This document shows positions 32,893 to 41,267 of a stretch of 64,000 bases of DNA, piece after piece. The notes beneath the pieces are model-generated. The model ran no database searches, was not told the origin of the DNA, and saw nothing but the letters and a program-made list of their open reading frames with translations. Position numbers and translations under genes: made by a program. Location of the stretch: positions 35,420-99,419 of the forward strand of contig CAZYVT010000004.1 in assembly GCA_964651335.1 (NCBI GenBank). Direction: 5' to 3'. The first letter of the stretch is position 1. Every line of letters begins with the position of its first letter. This stretch comes from 2-02-FULL-66-14 sp964651335 (lineage in GTDB: Bacteria; Pseudomonadota; Gammaproteobacteria; Burkholderiales; SG8-39).

Positions 32893-33702
32893 CTACTCTC
32901 GGCAGGCGGCGGGCAGATACTTTCGATCGAGGTCGAGCGTCCGGCAGGTCCACTCGAGCGTTCCTCTTTCCTCGCGCGCGTGCATGGCGAATCGTTTTCC
33001 GGCGATAGAGGAACTGGAGTCGCCCATCGTCACGACGATCATCCTTCGCTCGGCGTCGTAGAGGATGGATTGCGTGTAATGCATGGGCTTGCGGTAGCGA
33101 AACCGCTCCTGCTCTTGCATGCGCGGCAGTCGCTTGTGCTCCGCGTAGAACGCGTCGATCTCGCGTTGCAGAACGACGCCGGAGGAAACCCCCTCGGCCA
33201 CCTTCGCGCGCGGCCCGTAGCTTTCGTACGATCCGAGCCCCATGACCAGGAAATACGGAACGATCAAGGCAAGCGCGCCCGAGAACACGGCCGAGAACAG
33301 CTTCCACGCCGAGGGCGGTCGCGGCCACTCTTTCTCCGCATCAGCACCCGGTGCGGTCGCGCGCGCGAACTGCGCCTTCAGACGCCGGTAATAGATGCCG
33401 TTCGCGTGCATCGGGATGACGACGAACGCAATCGCAAGGTATGCGCCGCCAACGAGCCAGGCGAGGAATCCTCCGCCGTGTGCCAGGGTCATGGCGAGCA
33501 AAAGAAAGACGATCGGCAGAAAAAAATTCGCGGTGGCGTAGCCATCGAGCCTGCGGTAGGTGAACCACGGCGTGCTGAAGAAAAACGCCGGCCAGTTCCA
33601 GGTCGGCCGCGTAGTCCTGCCGGCGCGCTCGAACTTCGCGAACTGCCTCAGATAGTAGTCCGCTCGCGGCCCGATCGCCCACTCCATCTGTTGCGCGTTC
33701 AT
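32893..33702 (-). CDS. Family E: DUF2628-like membrane protein with pilin-type C-terminus, copy 1
   Basis: 269 residues. The N-terminal WNWPAFFFSTPWFTYRRLDGY is DUF2628-like, followed by four membrane segments (~57-95 and ~140-165). The C-terminal ~90 residues resemble a pilin globular domain: DAFYAEHKRLP, RYRKPMHYTQSI and a terminal WTCRTLDLDRKYLPAACR with the Cys pair. A related protein is at 39467-40252 and a relic of one at 38692-38745. Pilin-like C-termini on a polytopic membrane protein are unusual. It is convergent with the DUF3592 gene. Confidence 0.75.
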   Translation of the reverse strand: MNAQQMEWAIGPRADYYLRQFAKFERAGRTTRPTWNWPAFFFSTPWFTYRRLDGYATANFFLPIVFLLLAMTLAHGGGFLAWLVGGAYLAIAFVVIPMHANGIYYRRLKAQFARATAPGADAEKEWPRPPSAWKLFSAVFSGALALIVPYFLVMGLGSYESYGPRAKVAEGVSSGVVLQREIDAFYAEHKRLPRMQEQERFRYRKPMHYTQSILYDAERRMIVVTMGDSSSSIAGKRFAMHAREERGTLEWTCRTLDLDRKYLPAACRE

Positions 33703-33833
33703 CGCCCCCTCGACGGCACGGCTGCGTGCTCAAGTATAGGCGTGCGCCGTCCTGAGCACGGATTGCTTGCCTGAACGAGGCAAACGCGGGCAGCATTGGT
33801 CTTAGCTCAGGCCGACCGCTTGAGCGTCGATCC

Positions 33834-34241
33834 ATGGCCTACCTGAATCTGACCAAAGCCTGCCCGAAATGCGGCACCGCGATTTCTGGCTGGCATGCGC
33901 GCCTATTGAGCAAAAACCACACGATGGCGAACGCCCCCCTCGCCGATGCGCCCCATGAAATGACCACCTGGGGGCCATTCGCATGCATGGCCTGCGGCAC
34001 CAAGCTGGTTCTGATCCGCACTGATCCAAAGCTCGTGCACAAATTAGCCGGCGCGGTGTTCGTCAGCATTGTCGCGGGGTTTATTCTGCCTGCATTCATC
34101 GGCCTGGCACGGTGTTTCAGCTGCGGTCTTATTCTCGTCGGTCTGCTCATTGCGCTGAGCGCGGCCTGGATCATCGCCCGTTCCATCAAGGTCGGCGTGG
34201 TAAAGCCCGCCTCTGTATTCGTCAGCGATAGGACGCCCTGA
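33834..34241 (+). CDS. Zinc-ribbon two-helix membrane protein
   Basis: 135 residues. Two CxxC pairs (CPKCGT at 10-15 and CMACGT at ~51-56) can form a zinc ribbon. Two membrane segments (~70-92 and ~95-115) follow. No enzymatic motif is visible. The next gene, a pilin-like protein, starts 22 bases after the stop, so they may be one transcript. Function unknown. Confidence 0.75.
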   Translation: MAYLNLTKACPKCGTAISGWHARLLSKNHTMANAPLADAPHEMTTWGPFACMACGTKLVLIRTDPKLVHKLAGAVFVSIVAGFILPAFIGLARCFSCGLILVGLLIALSAAWIIARSIKVGVVKPASVFVSDRTP

Positions 34242-34263
34242 TGCTGCTTTCCGAGATTCCGCT

Positions 34264-34725
34264 ATGAGTGGGTCTTCGCAGAAGCCGGTCAAGAAGCCGC
34301 GGCGCATCCCGTGGATGGCCCTGATATCGATCGTGGTCCTGGGCGCCTTGGTAGCCGCAGTGCTGATCCCCTCGTACGGGGACTACGAGGACCGCTCGCA
34401 GGTGTCCGAGGCGGTGTTGCTGCTCGGTGGCGCCAGGACGCCGCTCACCGAGTACTACGCGGGCCACAAGAAATGGCCGCAATCGCTCGCCGGCATGATT
34501 CCCGAGGCGGGTGGCAAGTACGTGCACTCCGTGGCGATCACCAAGGGCGCGGGCGGCGCCGGCGAGATCGAGCTGACCGCCACGCTGAAGACCGAGGGCG
34601 TCGACGGTCGCGTCGCCGGCAAGTCGGTCCGCCTGATGTCGGCGGACGGCGGCAAGAGTTGGACCTGCCGTGCCGGCACCGTGCCGGAAAGAAGCCTGCC
34701 CCAGAGCTGCCGGGCTTCCCAGTGA
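34264..34725 (+). CDS. Pilin-like protein lacking a prepilin cleavage site
   Basis: 153 residues. After a basic N-terminus, WMALISIVVLGALVAAVLIPSY and DYEDRSQVSEAVLLLGGAR align with the N-terminal helix of type IVa pilins (AIPAYQDY..RSQVSE). The remainder resembles a pilin head, ending WTCRAGTVPERSLPQSC with the disulfide cysteines. The canonical G/FTLIE prepilin peptidase site and Glu5 are missing. It may therefore stay membrane-anchored and not assemble into a fibre; this is inference. The stop overlaps the next gene by four bases. Confidence 0.8.
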   Translation: MSGSSQKPVKKPRRIPWMALISIVVLGALVAAVLIPSYGDYEDRSQVSEAVLLLGGARTPLTEYYAGHKKWPQSLAGMIPEAGGKYVHSVAITKGAGGAGEIELTATLKTEGVDGRVAGKSVRLMSADGGKSWTCRAGTVPERSLPQSCRASQ

Positions 34726-36299
34726 GCGAGAAAGCAAGCGCGCCGCGCGCGTTGATCGACCGGAGCCGCTGGCGCGAGGAGTTGCAGTCCCGCTTCAGCC
34801 CCAGCAAGACCTGGCCCGGGCCGGAAGTCGAGGACGGCTGGAAGGATCTCCTCTGCGACCTGGCGGATTCACTGGACGCTACGGGGATCCGCTACAGCTT
34901 CGTCCAGCTCGCGAACCGCGCCGGCGCGCTGCGCTGCCTGCTGGGAACCGGCGAGGACGAGCCGCGGATGGAGGAGCTGCACGCTCTCGTCGACCGGGCG
35001 CGCGAGCGCTCGCGGCTGACCTGCCCGATCTGCGGGAAGAGCGGCTGCGCCTGTCCTGCGACAACCGAGCGCGACGTCTCCATTGGCGCCGCGCTCGCGC
35101 AGCTCCAGCCGTGCAATTGGCAGGAGGCGGAACGGCGCGCGCAGTGCCTGAAAACATCGGCAGCGGCGCAGCAGGCGCTCGATGCGACCGCCGCCGGAAC
35201 GTCTATGGTCTCCACCGCCGCGCGCGACCGGCTGCGCGCGGGACTGGACACTTTGTGCATCGATACGCAGTGGACCGGACCGATGGTCGCATGGCTGGAT
35301 TACCTGTTGCATGGGCACAGCGCTGCACCGTCGAAGACAGGATTCACTGCGGAGGGACTCGTGACCCACTACCTGCAGGACTGCCTCCCGCTTGCCAATG
35401 TCATCAGCGGTTGTCCGGTACTCGATGCCAGCGAGCGGGATGTTCCACCCGCTCTGCCGCTCGCGATGATCCGGCAGGATGCGGTGCTGGTGCTCCCCGT
35501 CGCAGATCCGGCCCATGCACGCTGGCTGCGCGCGTTCGCAGCACGCCTCGGGATGGAGAACCTGATCGTGGTCGAGCAAGCGCTCGCAGAGCAGCGCGAT
35601 CGCGCGCTCTTCCAGGAAATCATTGCGCGGGACCGCGTGCCGCCGCGCCAGATGCTTGCAAGAACGCGTCACAGGATGGCGCTCGGCGGGCGCTGGTACC
35701 TTCTGCGCGGACCTCTCGATGAGAGCGAGCTGCGAAGGCTGCCGCCGGACACACAGTTCGTGCAGACGATCGCTCTTCCCGCGCCGGGGCTCGAGGCGCC
35801 ACTGCAGGTCCTGCACATCGCCACCGGGGTGGGGCAGACGACTCCGCTGCCGATGCGCGAAGGCGCGCACGATTCTGTGCCAGCGCCTCTCGAAGATCTT
35901 TGGAGCGAGCCTGGACCAAGCCAGGCGTCGCTCACTGTTCCGGAGATCCTGGAGGCGGCGCGCCTGACGCTGGAACGAATCGAGGCAGAGATGAGACGGA
36001 TCGGTTTCTGGAGCGACAATCCGCCGCCTCTGCTCGAGATGGCAAACCGGGGCGAGCTGCGCACCTATCTTGACGCGCCGAGCTTCGAGCAGTGGCTGCA
36101 GTGCGTCTTCCTCGCACGCGCGCATAAGGCAATCAAGAACGATGCGATGCCCACCAGCAGCTCGGTGGCGGAGATGGCGCGGCGCCAGTACGACGACCAC
36201 TCGCACGTGCCCGAGGCGCAACCGCTGCTCGAGCTGTTGCGCGCTTTCGACCTCCTGGTCGATCAGCGGGCGGAGGCTGGGAGAAGGCCGCCGCGATGA
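34722..36299 (+). CDS. Unknown protein with C-terminal YqcC-like (DUF446) domain
   Basis: 525 residues from a GTG that overlaps the pilin-like gene's stop. The C-terminal ~100 residues (~420-518) look like YqcC/DUF446: MRRIGFWSDNPPP, FEQWLQCVFLARAH, LLELLRAFDLLVDQR. The first ~415 residues are unrecognised and include a cysteine cluster (CPICGKSGCACP at ~101-112) that could bind zinc. There is no signal peptide. YqcC is usually a ~110-residue single-domain protein, so the long N-terminal part is unusual. Translational coupling to a pilin-like protein gives the only hint to its role. Confidence 0.75.
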   Translation: MSEKASAPRALIDRSRWREELQSRFSPSKTWPGPEVEDGWKDLLCDLADSLDATGIRYSFVQLANRAGALRCLLGTGEDEPRMEELHALVDRARERSRLTCPICGKSGCACPATTERDVSIGAALAQLQPCNWQEAERRAQCLKTSAAAQQALDATAAGTSMVSTAARDRLRAGLDTLCIDTQWTGPMVAWLDYLLHGHSAAPSKTGFTAEGLVTHYLQDCLPLANVISGCPVLDASERDVPPALPLAMIRQDAVLVLPVADPAHARWLRAFAARLGMENLIVVEQALAEQRDRALFQEIIARDRVPPRQMLARTRHRMALGGRWYLLRGPLDESELRRLPPDTQFVQTIALPAPGLEAPLQVLHIATGVGQTTPLPMREGAHDSVPAPLEDLWSEPGPSQASLTVPEILEAARLTLERIEAEMRRIGFWSDNPPPLLEMANRGELRTYLDAPSFEQWLQCVFLARAHKAIKNDAMPTSSSVAEMARRQYDDHSHVPEAQPLLELLRAFDLLVDQRAEAGRRPPR

Positions 36300-36486
36300 G
36301 CGGGCGCCGCTGCTCGTTCGCGGCGGCGCGCGAGGACATGCGGGACCGGATCTTCGATTCCCTGCTGCGGCTCACGATCTGACTGAACACGAGGTTTATC
36401 ACATCCGTTTCGAAATCGAAGGTAAGCTCCGGGGCGGCTATCCGTTCAGGTCAACGATCAACAACGTCACTCTCAAGGAATTCCCC

Positions 36487-36960
36487 ATGAGCATAGGCAG
36501 CCCGATTGACGAAGTCACGCTCCAGTCTCAGACGAGGGGAGGTCTTGCGGAGTACACGAGGCCATGGAAGCTTGTCACGCTTTGTCTCGGCATCGCGCTG
36601 TTGATTCTCGGCTCGTTCTACTATGCAGCCCCTCACTGGGACATCCCGATCAGCTTGATCATGGCGATCCTCGCTTACCTTGCGGCCCCATGGAGTCTTC
36701 GTGTCATCGTCGAGCGAAGATGGAGACTCTGGCCCGCGATGCTGTTCGCAACCTGGTTCAGCGTCGACGGAAGTTTCTGGTTGTATTGGCACTTCAAGAA
36801 CCCCGTGGTACTCGAACTGATGCGCGAGGCGAATATCCCCGTGTCGCTTGCGGCCTATGGAATCTGCGGCGTGATCTGGCTCTATCGCGGCAGTCTGCGT
36901 GAACTATCGTCGGAGATGGGCGCACTGCTTGGGCAGCTGCGCGCCAACAGACCGAAGTAA
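36487..36960 (+). CDS. Four-helix membrane protein
   Basis: 157 residues with about four membrane segments (LVTLCLGIALLILGSFYY, ISLIMAILAYLAAPW, MLFATWFSVDGSFWLYW, VSLAAYGICGVIWLY). The pattern PWKLVT...DxxxSLxMAxLAxxxAPW is shared with the protein at 41268-41909, so the two are related. An in-frame upstream extension overlapping the previous gene is rejected as poor coding sequence. The EF-Tu-like gene follows 13 bases downstream. Confidence 0.72.
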   Translation: MSIGSPIDEVTLQSQTRGGLAEYTRPWKLVTLCLGIALLILGSFYYAAPHWDIPISLIMAILAYLAAPWSLRVIVERRWRLWPAMLFATWFSVDGSFWLYWHFKNPVVLELMREANIPVSLAAYGICGVIWLYRGSLRELSSEMGALLGQLRANRPK

Positions 36961-36973
36961 GAGGCCATGCCAC

Positions 36974-37699
36974 ATGACGGAAGAACTTTCCCGCGGCAAG
37001 CCGCAATTGAAGGTGGTAACCATGGGTCACGCGGGCCATGGCAAGACCACGCTTACGGCGGCGATCAACCACGTCCTGTCCATGAAGGGCCGGGCGAAAA
37101 AGGAAGGCAAGGCGCAAGGTATCGACATTCACCGGTCCGGATACGAGTCGGACAGGTGCGTCTACGAGCATATCGATGCTCCGACCGACCTCATCCCGAA
37201 CACGATTACGGGCGCGGCTCGATTCGACTGCGCCATGCTGGTCGTATCGGCCGCAGACGGGCCCATGCCGCAGACGCGGGAGCACATTCTGCATGCCAAG
37301 CAGGCCGGGGTGCCTCGCATCGCCGTGTTCCTGAATTTTTGCGACACGGTCAATGACAAGGAACTGATCGAACTTGTGGAAATGGAGGTGCGCGAACTTC
37401 TCTCCTACTGCAAATTCCCCGGAAAAGGCACCCCCGTCATCAACGGTTCGGCGCTCAAGGCACTTCAGGCCCGATCGGCCGACGATCCGTGGGCCAGGAA
37501 GGTGATTGATCTGATCGCCTCCCTGGATGAATACATCCCGCTGAGCGCGACAGGGAAGGCGCGCCTCATTCTCCCCGTGAGCGAGACACCAGCCCAGAAG
37601 GCGCCGCAGGCCGCTCAGGCGCCGCAGGCCGCTCGGTCACCTGGCGCGGTTCCCAGTTTCACCGAGCGGTTACGCGATCTTTTCGGCCGCAAGCGCTAA
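36974..37699 (+). CDS. Stand-alone EF-Tu-derived G domain with degenerate switch motifs
   Basis: 241 residues. Residues ~10-190 align along most of EF-Tu domain I: GHAGHGKTT (18-26), ITGAARFDCAMLVVSAADG (78-96, shortened), PMPQTREHIL, ELVEMEVRELLS, GSALKAL (158-164) and DEYIP. EF-Tu domains II and III are absent; an Ala/Gln/Pro linker and FTERLRDLFGRKR end the protein. Key motifs differ: DCPGH is DAPTD (68-72), so the catalytic His is gone; NKxD is NFCD (121-124); and switch I is shortened. The P-loop is intact. It cannot work as EF-Tu. It could be a nucleotide-binding regulator; this is inference. Confidence 0.85.
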   Translation: MTEELSRGKPQLKVVTMGHAGHGKTTLTAAINHVLSMKGRAKKEGKAQGIDIHRSGYESDRCVYEHIDAPTDLIPNTITGAARFDCAMLVVSAADGPMPQTREHILHAKQAGVPRIAVFLNFCDTVNDKELIELVEMEVRELLSYCKFPGKGTPVINGSALKALQARSADDPWARKVIDLIASLDEYIPLSATGKARLILPVSETPAQKAPQAAQAPQAARSPGAVPSFTERLRDLFGRKR

Positions 37700-37804
37700 G
37701 AAGGAGAGCGCAAGCTGACTTCATAAGTGGATTTCCCCCGAGAAGGAAGAGACTGAATTGAGGGGGGACCGCCGGCGACCTGGAGGCGGTACTGGAGACC
37801 CGAC

Positions 37805-38626
37805 GTGCAACCCACAGACACAAGAGAGATGCTGTTTGCCGATACCGCCGCGCTCGGGCTGCCTGGCCTGATCCTGCTGGCGGTGGCCATCGTGGCATTC
37901 ATCGCCTGGCTCGCCGTGGGGACCCGCGAACCTGATATTGGCGATGTGCTGAAATGGGTTGTCGCGGGCGTGATCGGCGTGGTCGTCATCGCGTATGCCG
38001 GAAGCTGGCACGAAGTCGCGATCGACCCCGCCGCCAAGCGGGTCACGGAGCGGCACGGGTACTTGAGCTTCGAATTGAGCTGGATGGGGCAGCAACGCGG
38101 CTTCCAGGACTTCACGACCGTGCTGGTCGAGCGGACGACGAGCAAGGAGCCGACCGACAACCCCAAGAGGACCCGCAAAGTACACAGCTACACCCTCAGC
38201 CTGCGCGGAGCCGACAGGCAGCTCGACTTGCCGGTGGCGATAAGAGACGACGTATTTTTTCATTTGCGCGCAAAGCCGCAAGGCTCGGGGGTCACCTTGC
38301 CGCCGATGGAGACAAGTGGCGACGTGCTCGGTCTCGAAGCCGCCGCCCGGCGGGTGGCGCGACTCGGCAGTTGGGAAGCCAAGCGGCGTGGCTATGCGCT
38401 GCAGGTTCCGCGTGGCGAGGCTGCCGATCGGCCACCGGACCAGCGGCCGCAGGATATGCGCGACAGGCCAGCGGCGCCGCGGGCCGAATCCGGCTCCGGC
38501 AAGTCGGGATGGTTCTATCAACTACCGTTCATGCCAAAGCAGAAGGCGGCACCGGAGTTGCGGAACAGCCCGGTCAGCATCGAGATCGTCGCCACGGATG
38601 CGGAAAGCCTGATCGACTCGAGATAG
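37805..38626 (+). CDS. Family F membrane protein, copy 1
   Basis: 273 residues from GTG (MLF at ~9 is a possible later start). Two membrane segments (LILLAVAIVAFIAWLAV, VVAGVIGVVVIAYAGSW) precede a cytosolic beta-rich domain (VAIDPAAKRVTERHGYL, MGQQRGFQDFTTVLVERTTS, LGSWEAKRRGYAL), which could be PH-like. A ~75-residue polar extension including PFMPKQKAAPE is absent from copy 2. Both copies end DAESLID/EAR. The leader (ACCGCCGGCGACCTGGAGG) is also duplicated. Function unknown. Confidence 0.75.
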   Translation: MQPTDTREMLFADTAALGLPGLILLAVAIVAFIAWLAVGTREPDIGDVLKWVVAGVIGVVVIAYAGSWHEVAIDPAAKRVTERHGYLSFELSWMGQQRGFQDFTTVLVERTTSKEPTDNPKRTRKVHSYTLSLRGADRQLDLPVAIRDDVFFHLRAKPQGSGVTLPPMETSGDVLGLEAAARRVARLGSWEAKRRGYALQVPRGEAADRPPDQRPQDMRDRPAAPRAESGSGKSGWFYQLPFMPKQKAAPELRNSPVSIEIVATDAESLIDSR

Positions 38627-38691
38627 CGCGCCAGACTGAAACGAAGCTCGATCCGCCTGTTCAACTTCCAGGCAGTGGCGAAGAAGCGCGC

Positions 38692-38745
38692 CTAGCGGCA
38701 CGATGCGGACAAGTACTTGGGCTCCAGGTCGATGGTGCAACATTC
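38692..38745 (-). pseudogene. Relic of a family E C-terminus
   Basis: Read on the minus strand these bases give TIDLEPKYLSASCR and a stop, nearly the same as the end of the family E protein at 39467-40252 (TIDLEPKYLPASCR). The similarity extends ~60 bases further downstream of the stop on both sides. The relic sits between the two family F genes and marks the edge of a tandem duplication. Confidence 0.8.
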
Positions 38746-38790
38746 GAGAGGAAACCGCCGGCGACCTGGAGGCAGTACCGGAGACCTGAC

Positions 38791-39390
38791 GTGCAATCCA
38801 CAGACACCAGAAAGATGCTGTTCACCAATACCGCCAAGCTCGAGCTGCGTGAACTGATCCTGCTGGCGGTGGGCATCGTGGCATTGCTCGTCTGGCTCGC
38901 CGCAGGGAGCGGACCTGATCTCCTTCACGTGCTTGTCGCGGGCGTGATCGGCGTGGTCCTCATCTGGTTCCTCGGAAGCTGGCGCGAAATCGCGATCGAC
39001 CCCGCCGCCGGGCGAGTCACGGAGCGGCACGGCTACCTGGGCTACGAGCTGCATTGGATGGGGCAGCAACGCGGCTTCCAGGACTTCACGACCGTGGTGG
39101 TCGAGCGGACGACGAGCAAGCAGTCCACGGGATCCAAAAAACTCGCCACATACCACGTCTACAGACTCCAGCTGCGCGGAGCTGGTGTGGACGTCTGGCT
39201 GCCGATGGCGACCCATGACGACATACTCGTTCTTGAAGCCGCCGCCCGGCAGGTGGCGCAGCTCGGCAGTTGGGAAGCCAAGCGGCGTGGCTATGCGCTG
39301 GACACCGGCCGCGACACGGCCGCGCAGCACGCTTCAGTCGGCATCAGGATCATTGCCGATGATGCGGAAAGCTTGATCGAGGCGAGATAG
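38791..39390 (+). CDS. Family F membrane protein, copy 2
   Basis: 199 residues from GTG. Two membrane segments (LILLAVGIVALLVWLAA, VLVAGVIGVVLIWFLGSW) and the same cytosolic domain as copy 1 (IAIDPAAGRVTERHGYLGY, GQQRGFQDFTTVVVERTTSK, LGSWEAKRRGYALD), without copy 1's long insertion. The end ADDAESLIEAR matches copy 1. It lies between the family E relic and the intact family E gene. Confidence 0.75.
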   Translation: MQSTDTRKMLFTNTAKLELRELILLAVGIVALLVWLAAGSGPDLLHVLVAGVIGVVLIWFLGSWREIAIDPAAGRVTERHGYLGYELHWMGQQRGFQDFTTVVVERTTSKQSTGSKKLATYHVYRLQLRGAGVDVWLPMATHDDILVLEAAARQVAQLGSWEAKRRGYALDTGRDTAAQHASVGIRIIADDAESLIEAR

Positions 39391-39466
39391 AGGGGCAGAC
39401 TGAAACGAAGCTCGAGCCGCCTGTTCAACTTCCAGGCAGCGGCGAAGAAGCGCGCCTAGCGGACGC

Positions 39467-40252
39467 CTAGCGGCAAGATGCGGGCAAGTACTTGGGCTCC
39501 AGGTCGATGGTGCGGCAGGTCCAGACCAATGCCCCGTCCTTTGCTTCCGCAGCGATCTCGAAGCGTTTGCCATTGAAGTGTTCCCCCACCGTCGCCACGA
39601 TTGCCTTGCGCGCCGCGTCCCAGCCGACAGACGCGGTGAATTTCATCGGCGATGAGTAGCGGAACTGCGCCGCTTCCTGCGGGTCCGGCAGCCGCTTGTG
39701 CTTTTCGTAGAACTCGGCGACCGGCGCCTTGAGCGCGCTCGCGGTTAAAACGCCTTCGATGACTTTCTCACGATTGGCGCGATACTCATACTCCTGGACC
39801 ATCACCAGCACCGGGACGAATGGAACCAAGGCGATGCCGAACGCGCCGAGCGCGGTCCAGGCAGACGGCCGCGTGGCTGCAAGGTTCGTTCGCGTCAAGT
39901 GGTGGAAGTAGATGGAATCCGCGTACACCGGCAGGAGCACGAAGACCGTGGCCAGATAGGCAGTCCCAATGATCTTGACCGCCGTGTCGAAAATGGTGCC
40001 GTCTGACCCCATCCATAGAGAGACGAAGGACAGCGGCATAAGAATCAGGACCGGAATCAGGACCGGCCCGAAAAAGTTGAGCAGCGCCCAACCGTACATG
40101 CGCCGGTACCAGAACCAGCCGGTGCTGTGCAGGCATGCCGCCAAATTCCATCCCGGCACGCAACCGCCGCCCGCGCGCTCGATCTTCTCGAACTTCTTTA
40201 GGTAGCTGTCGGCGCGCGGGCCAATCGCCGCCCGCCATCGCTCAGGTTCCAT
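39467..40252 (-). CDS. Family E membrane protein with pilin-type C-terminus, copy 2
   Basis: 261 residues from an ATG (EPERWRAAIGPRADSYLKK). The N-terminal IGPRADSYLKKFEKIERAG and WFWYRRMYGWALLNFF match family E copy 1. Four membrane segments follow (~65-100, ~110-140, ~150-165). The C-terminal domain AEFYEKHKRLPD...WTCRTIDLEPKYLPASCR is pilin-like with the paired cysteines. It is convergent with family F copy 2. Function unknown. Confidence 0.75.
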   Translation of the reverse strand: MEPERWRAAIGPRADSYLKKFEKIERAGGGCVPGWNLAACLHSTGWFWYRRMYGWALLNFFGPVLIPVLILMPLSFVSLWMGSDGTIFDTAVKIIGTAYLATVFVLLPVYADSIYFHHLTRTNLAATRPSAWTALGAFGIALVPFVPVLVMVQEYEYRANREKVIEGVLTASALKAPVAEFYEKHKRLPDPQEAAQFRYSSPMKFTASVGWDAARKAIVATVGEHFNGKRFEIAAEAKDGALVWTCRTIDLEPKYLPASCR

Positions 40253-40392
40253 CCCGTCCTCCCGTTCAGAGCGGCTTGTTGGTGAAGTATAGGCTTGCCC
40301 CACCACCAGCGCCGCTCCGGCCCGCAGCGCAGGCGTGAACGCTTCCCCGAGGGCTAGAATGTCGCTGCGCCCTGTACCTTCCGGAGAAGTCG

Positions 40393-41232
40393 ATGTCCAT
40401 GAAGAAGCCCCCTCGCGCAATCGCGATGGCAGCCATTACGGTGTTCTTGACTTCAGCCATGGTCGCTTTACCGCTGGGTGCGCAGGGGTTGCCCGCCCTC
40501 ACTGACGACATGCTCAGGCAGGCGGGCGCCGCGCTGCACGTAGACGTGCAGACCGGGCGTGTGGTGGGCATCTCCAGCAGCGGCCCCGTGGCGGAGGTTG
40601 GCGCGAAGATTCTCGACGTACTGTTCGGAGACTATGTTGCCGGCGAATGGATCGGCTACTCCCAGCGCATCGAGGGCGAATACATCAAGCCTGCCGTAAA
40701 CCAGCGCCTCGTGCTGCTCCGGCGCGACGGAGATCGCAGCACCCTGCTCGATGCGGACTTCTCACCCGCCGGGCGCGATGCGCTGGCGCGGCAACTTGCC
40801 GAGTTCCGGCGCAAGGCCGAGCTGCTGACGGGCGAGATGCATGTGCCGGACTACCTGCTGCGCTCCGCGAACAACACCTTGCTGCATGTCGAGATCCAGA
40901 AGACCGCGCCCTTTGACCGCGGTCGCGGCAACTTGAGCGCCACGCACACCGCGACGGTGCGCAGCGCCGTGCAAGGCGATTTCAAGCCCGGGCAGACCGT
41001 GGAATTCATCGAAGAGAGCAGGCGGAACAAGCGCTTCGAACCGCCGGTCAACCCGCAACGCATCGTGCTGCTGACATACACCCGATCGGTGCAGGACGGG
41101 CAGATGAAGTGGTGGCTGCACGAGCGGGTGAACTACGGCTACACCGAGGCCGGGCTCAAGACGCTGCAGAGCGATGTCGCGCGCGTGCGCGCAGCGCAGG
41201 CGGAGAAGGCAGCACGGGAAGCGCGCAAGTAG
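40393..41232 (+). CDS. Secreted protein of unknown function
   Basis: 279 residues. A signal peptide (~1-30, ending PLGAQG) is preceded by a CCGGAGAAG ribosome site. The mature part has beta-strand character (VGISSSGPVAEV, YIKPAVNQRLVLLRRDGD, ATVRSAVQGDFKPGQTVEFIE, RIVLLTYTRSVQDG) and ends in a charged helix (ARVRAAQAEKAAREARK). It contains no cysteines or recognised domain. Likely periplasmic. Confidence 0.75.
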   Translation: MSMKKPPRAIAMAAITVFLTSAMVALPLGAQGLPALTDDMLRQAGAALHVDVQTGRVVGISSSGPVAEVGAKILDVLFGDYVAGEWIGYSQRIEGEYIKPAVNQRLVLLRRDGDRSTLLDADFSPAGRDALARQLAEFRRKAELLTGEMHVPDYLLRSANNTLLHVEIQKTAPFDRGRGNLSATHTATVRSAVQGDFKPGQTVEFIEESRRNKRFEPPVNPQRIVLLTYTRSVQDGQMKWWLHERVNYGYTEAGLKTLQSDVARVRAAQAEKAAREARK

Positions 41233-41267
41233 AATGAACGATCTCGCGATAGGGCGTCGTCCGAGCG

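Noticed and set aside
32893..40252. A complete type IV pilus gene cluster
   Set aside because: Pilin-like domains occur, but no PilB, PilC, PilD, PilM-Q or minor-pilin genes are present in the window, so a full system cannot be claimed.
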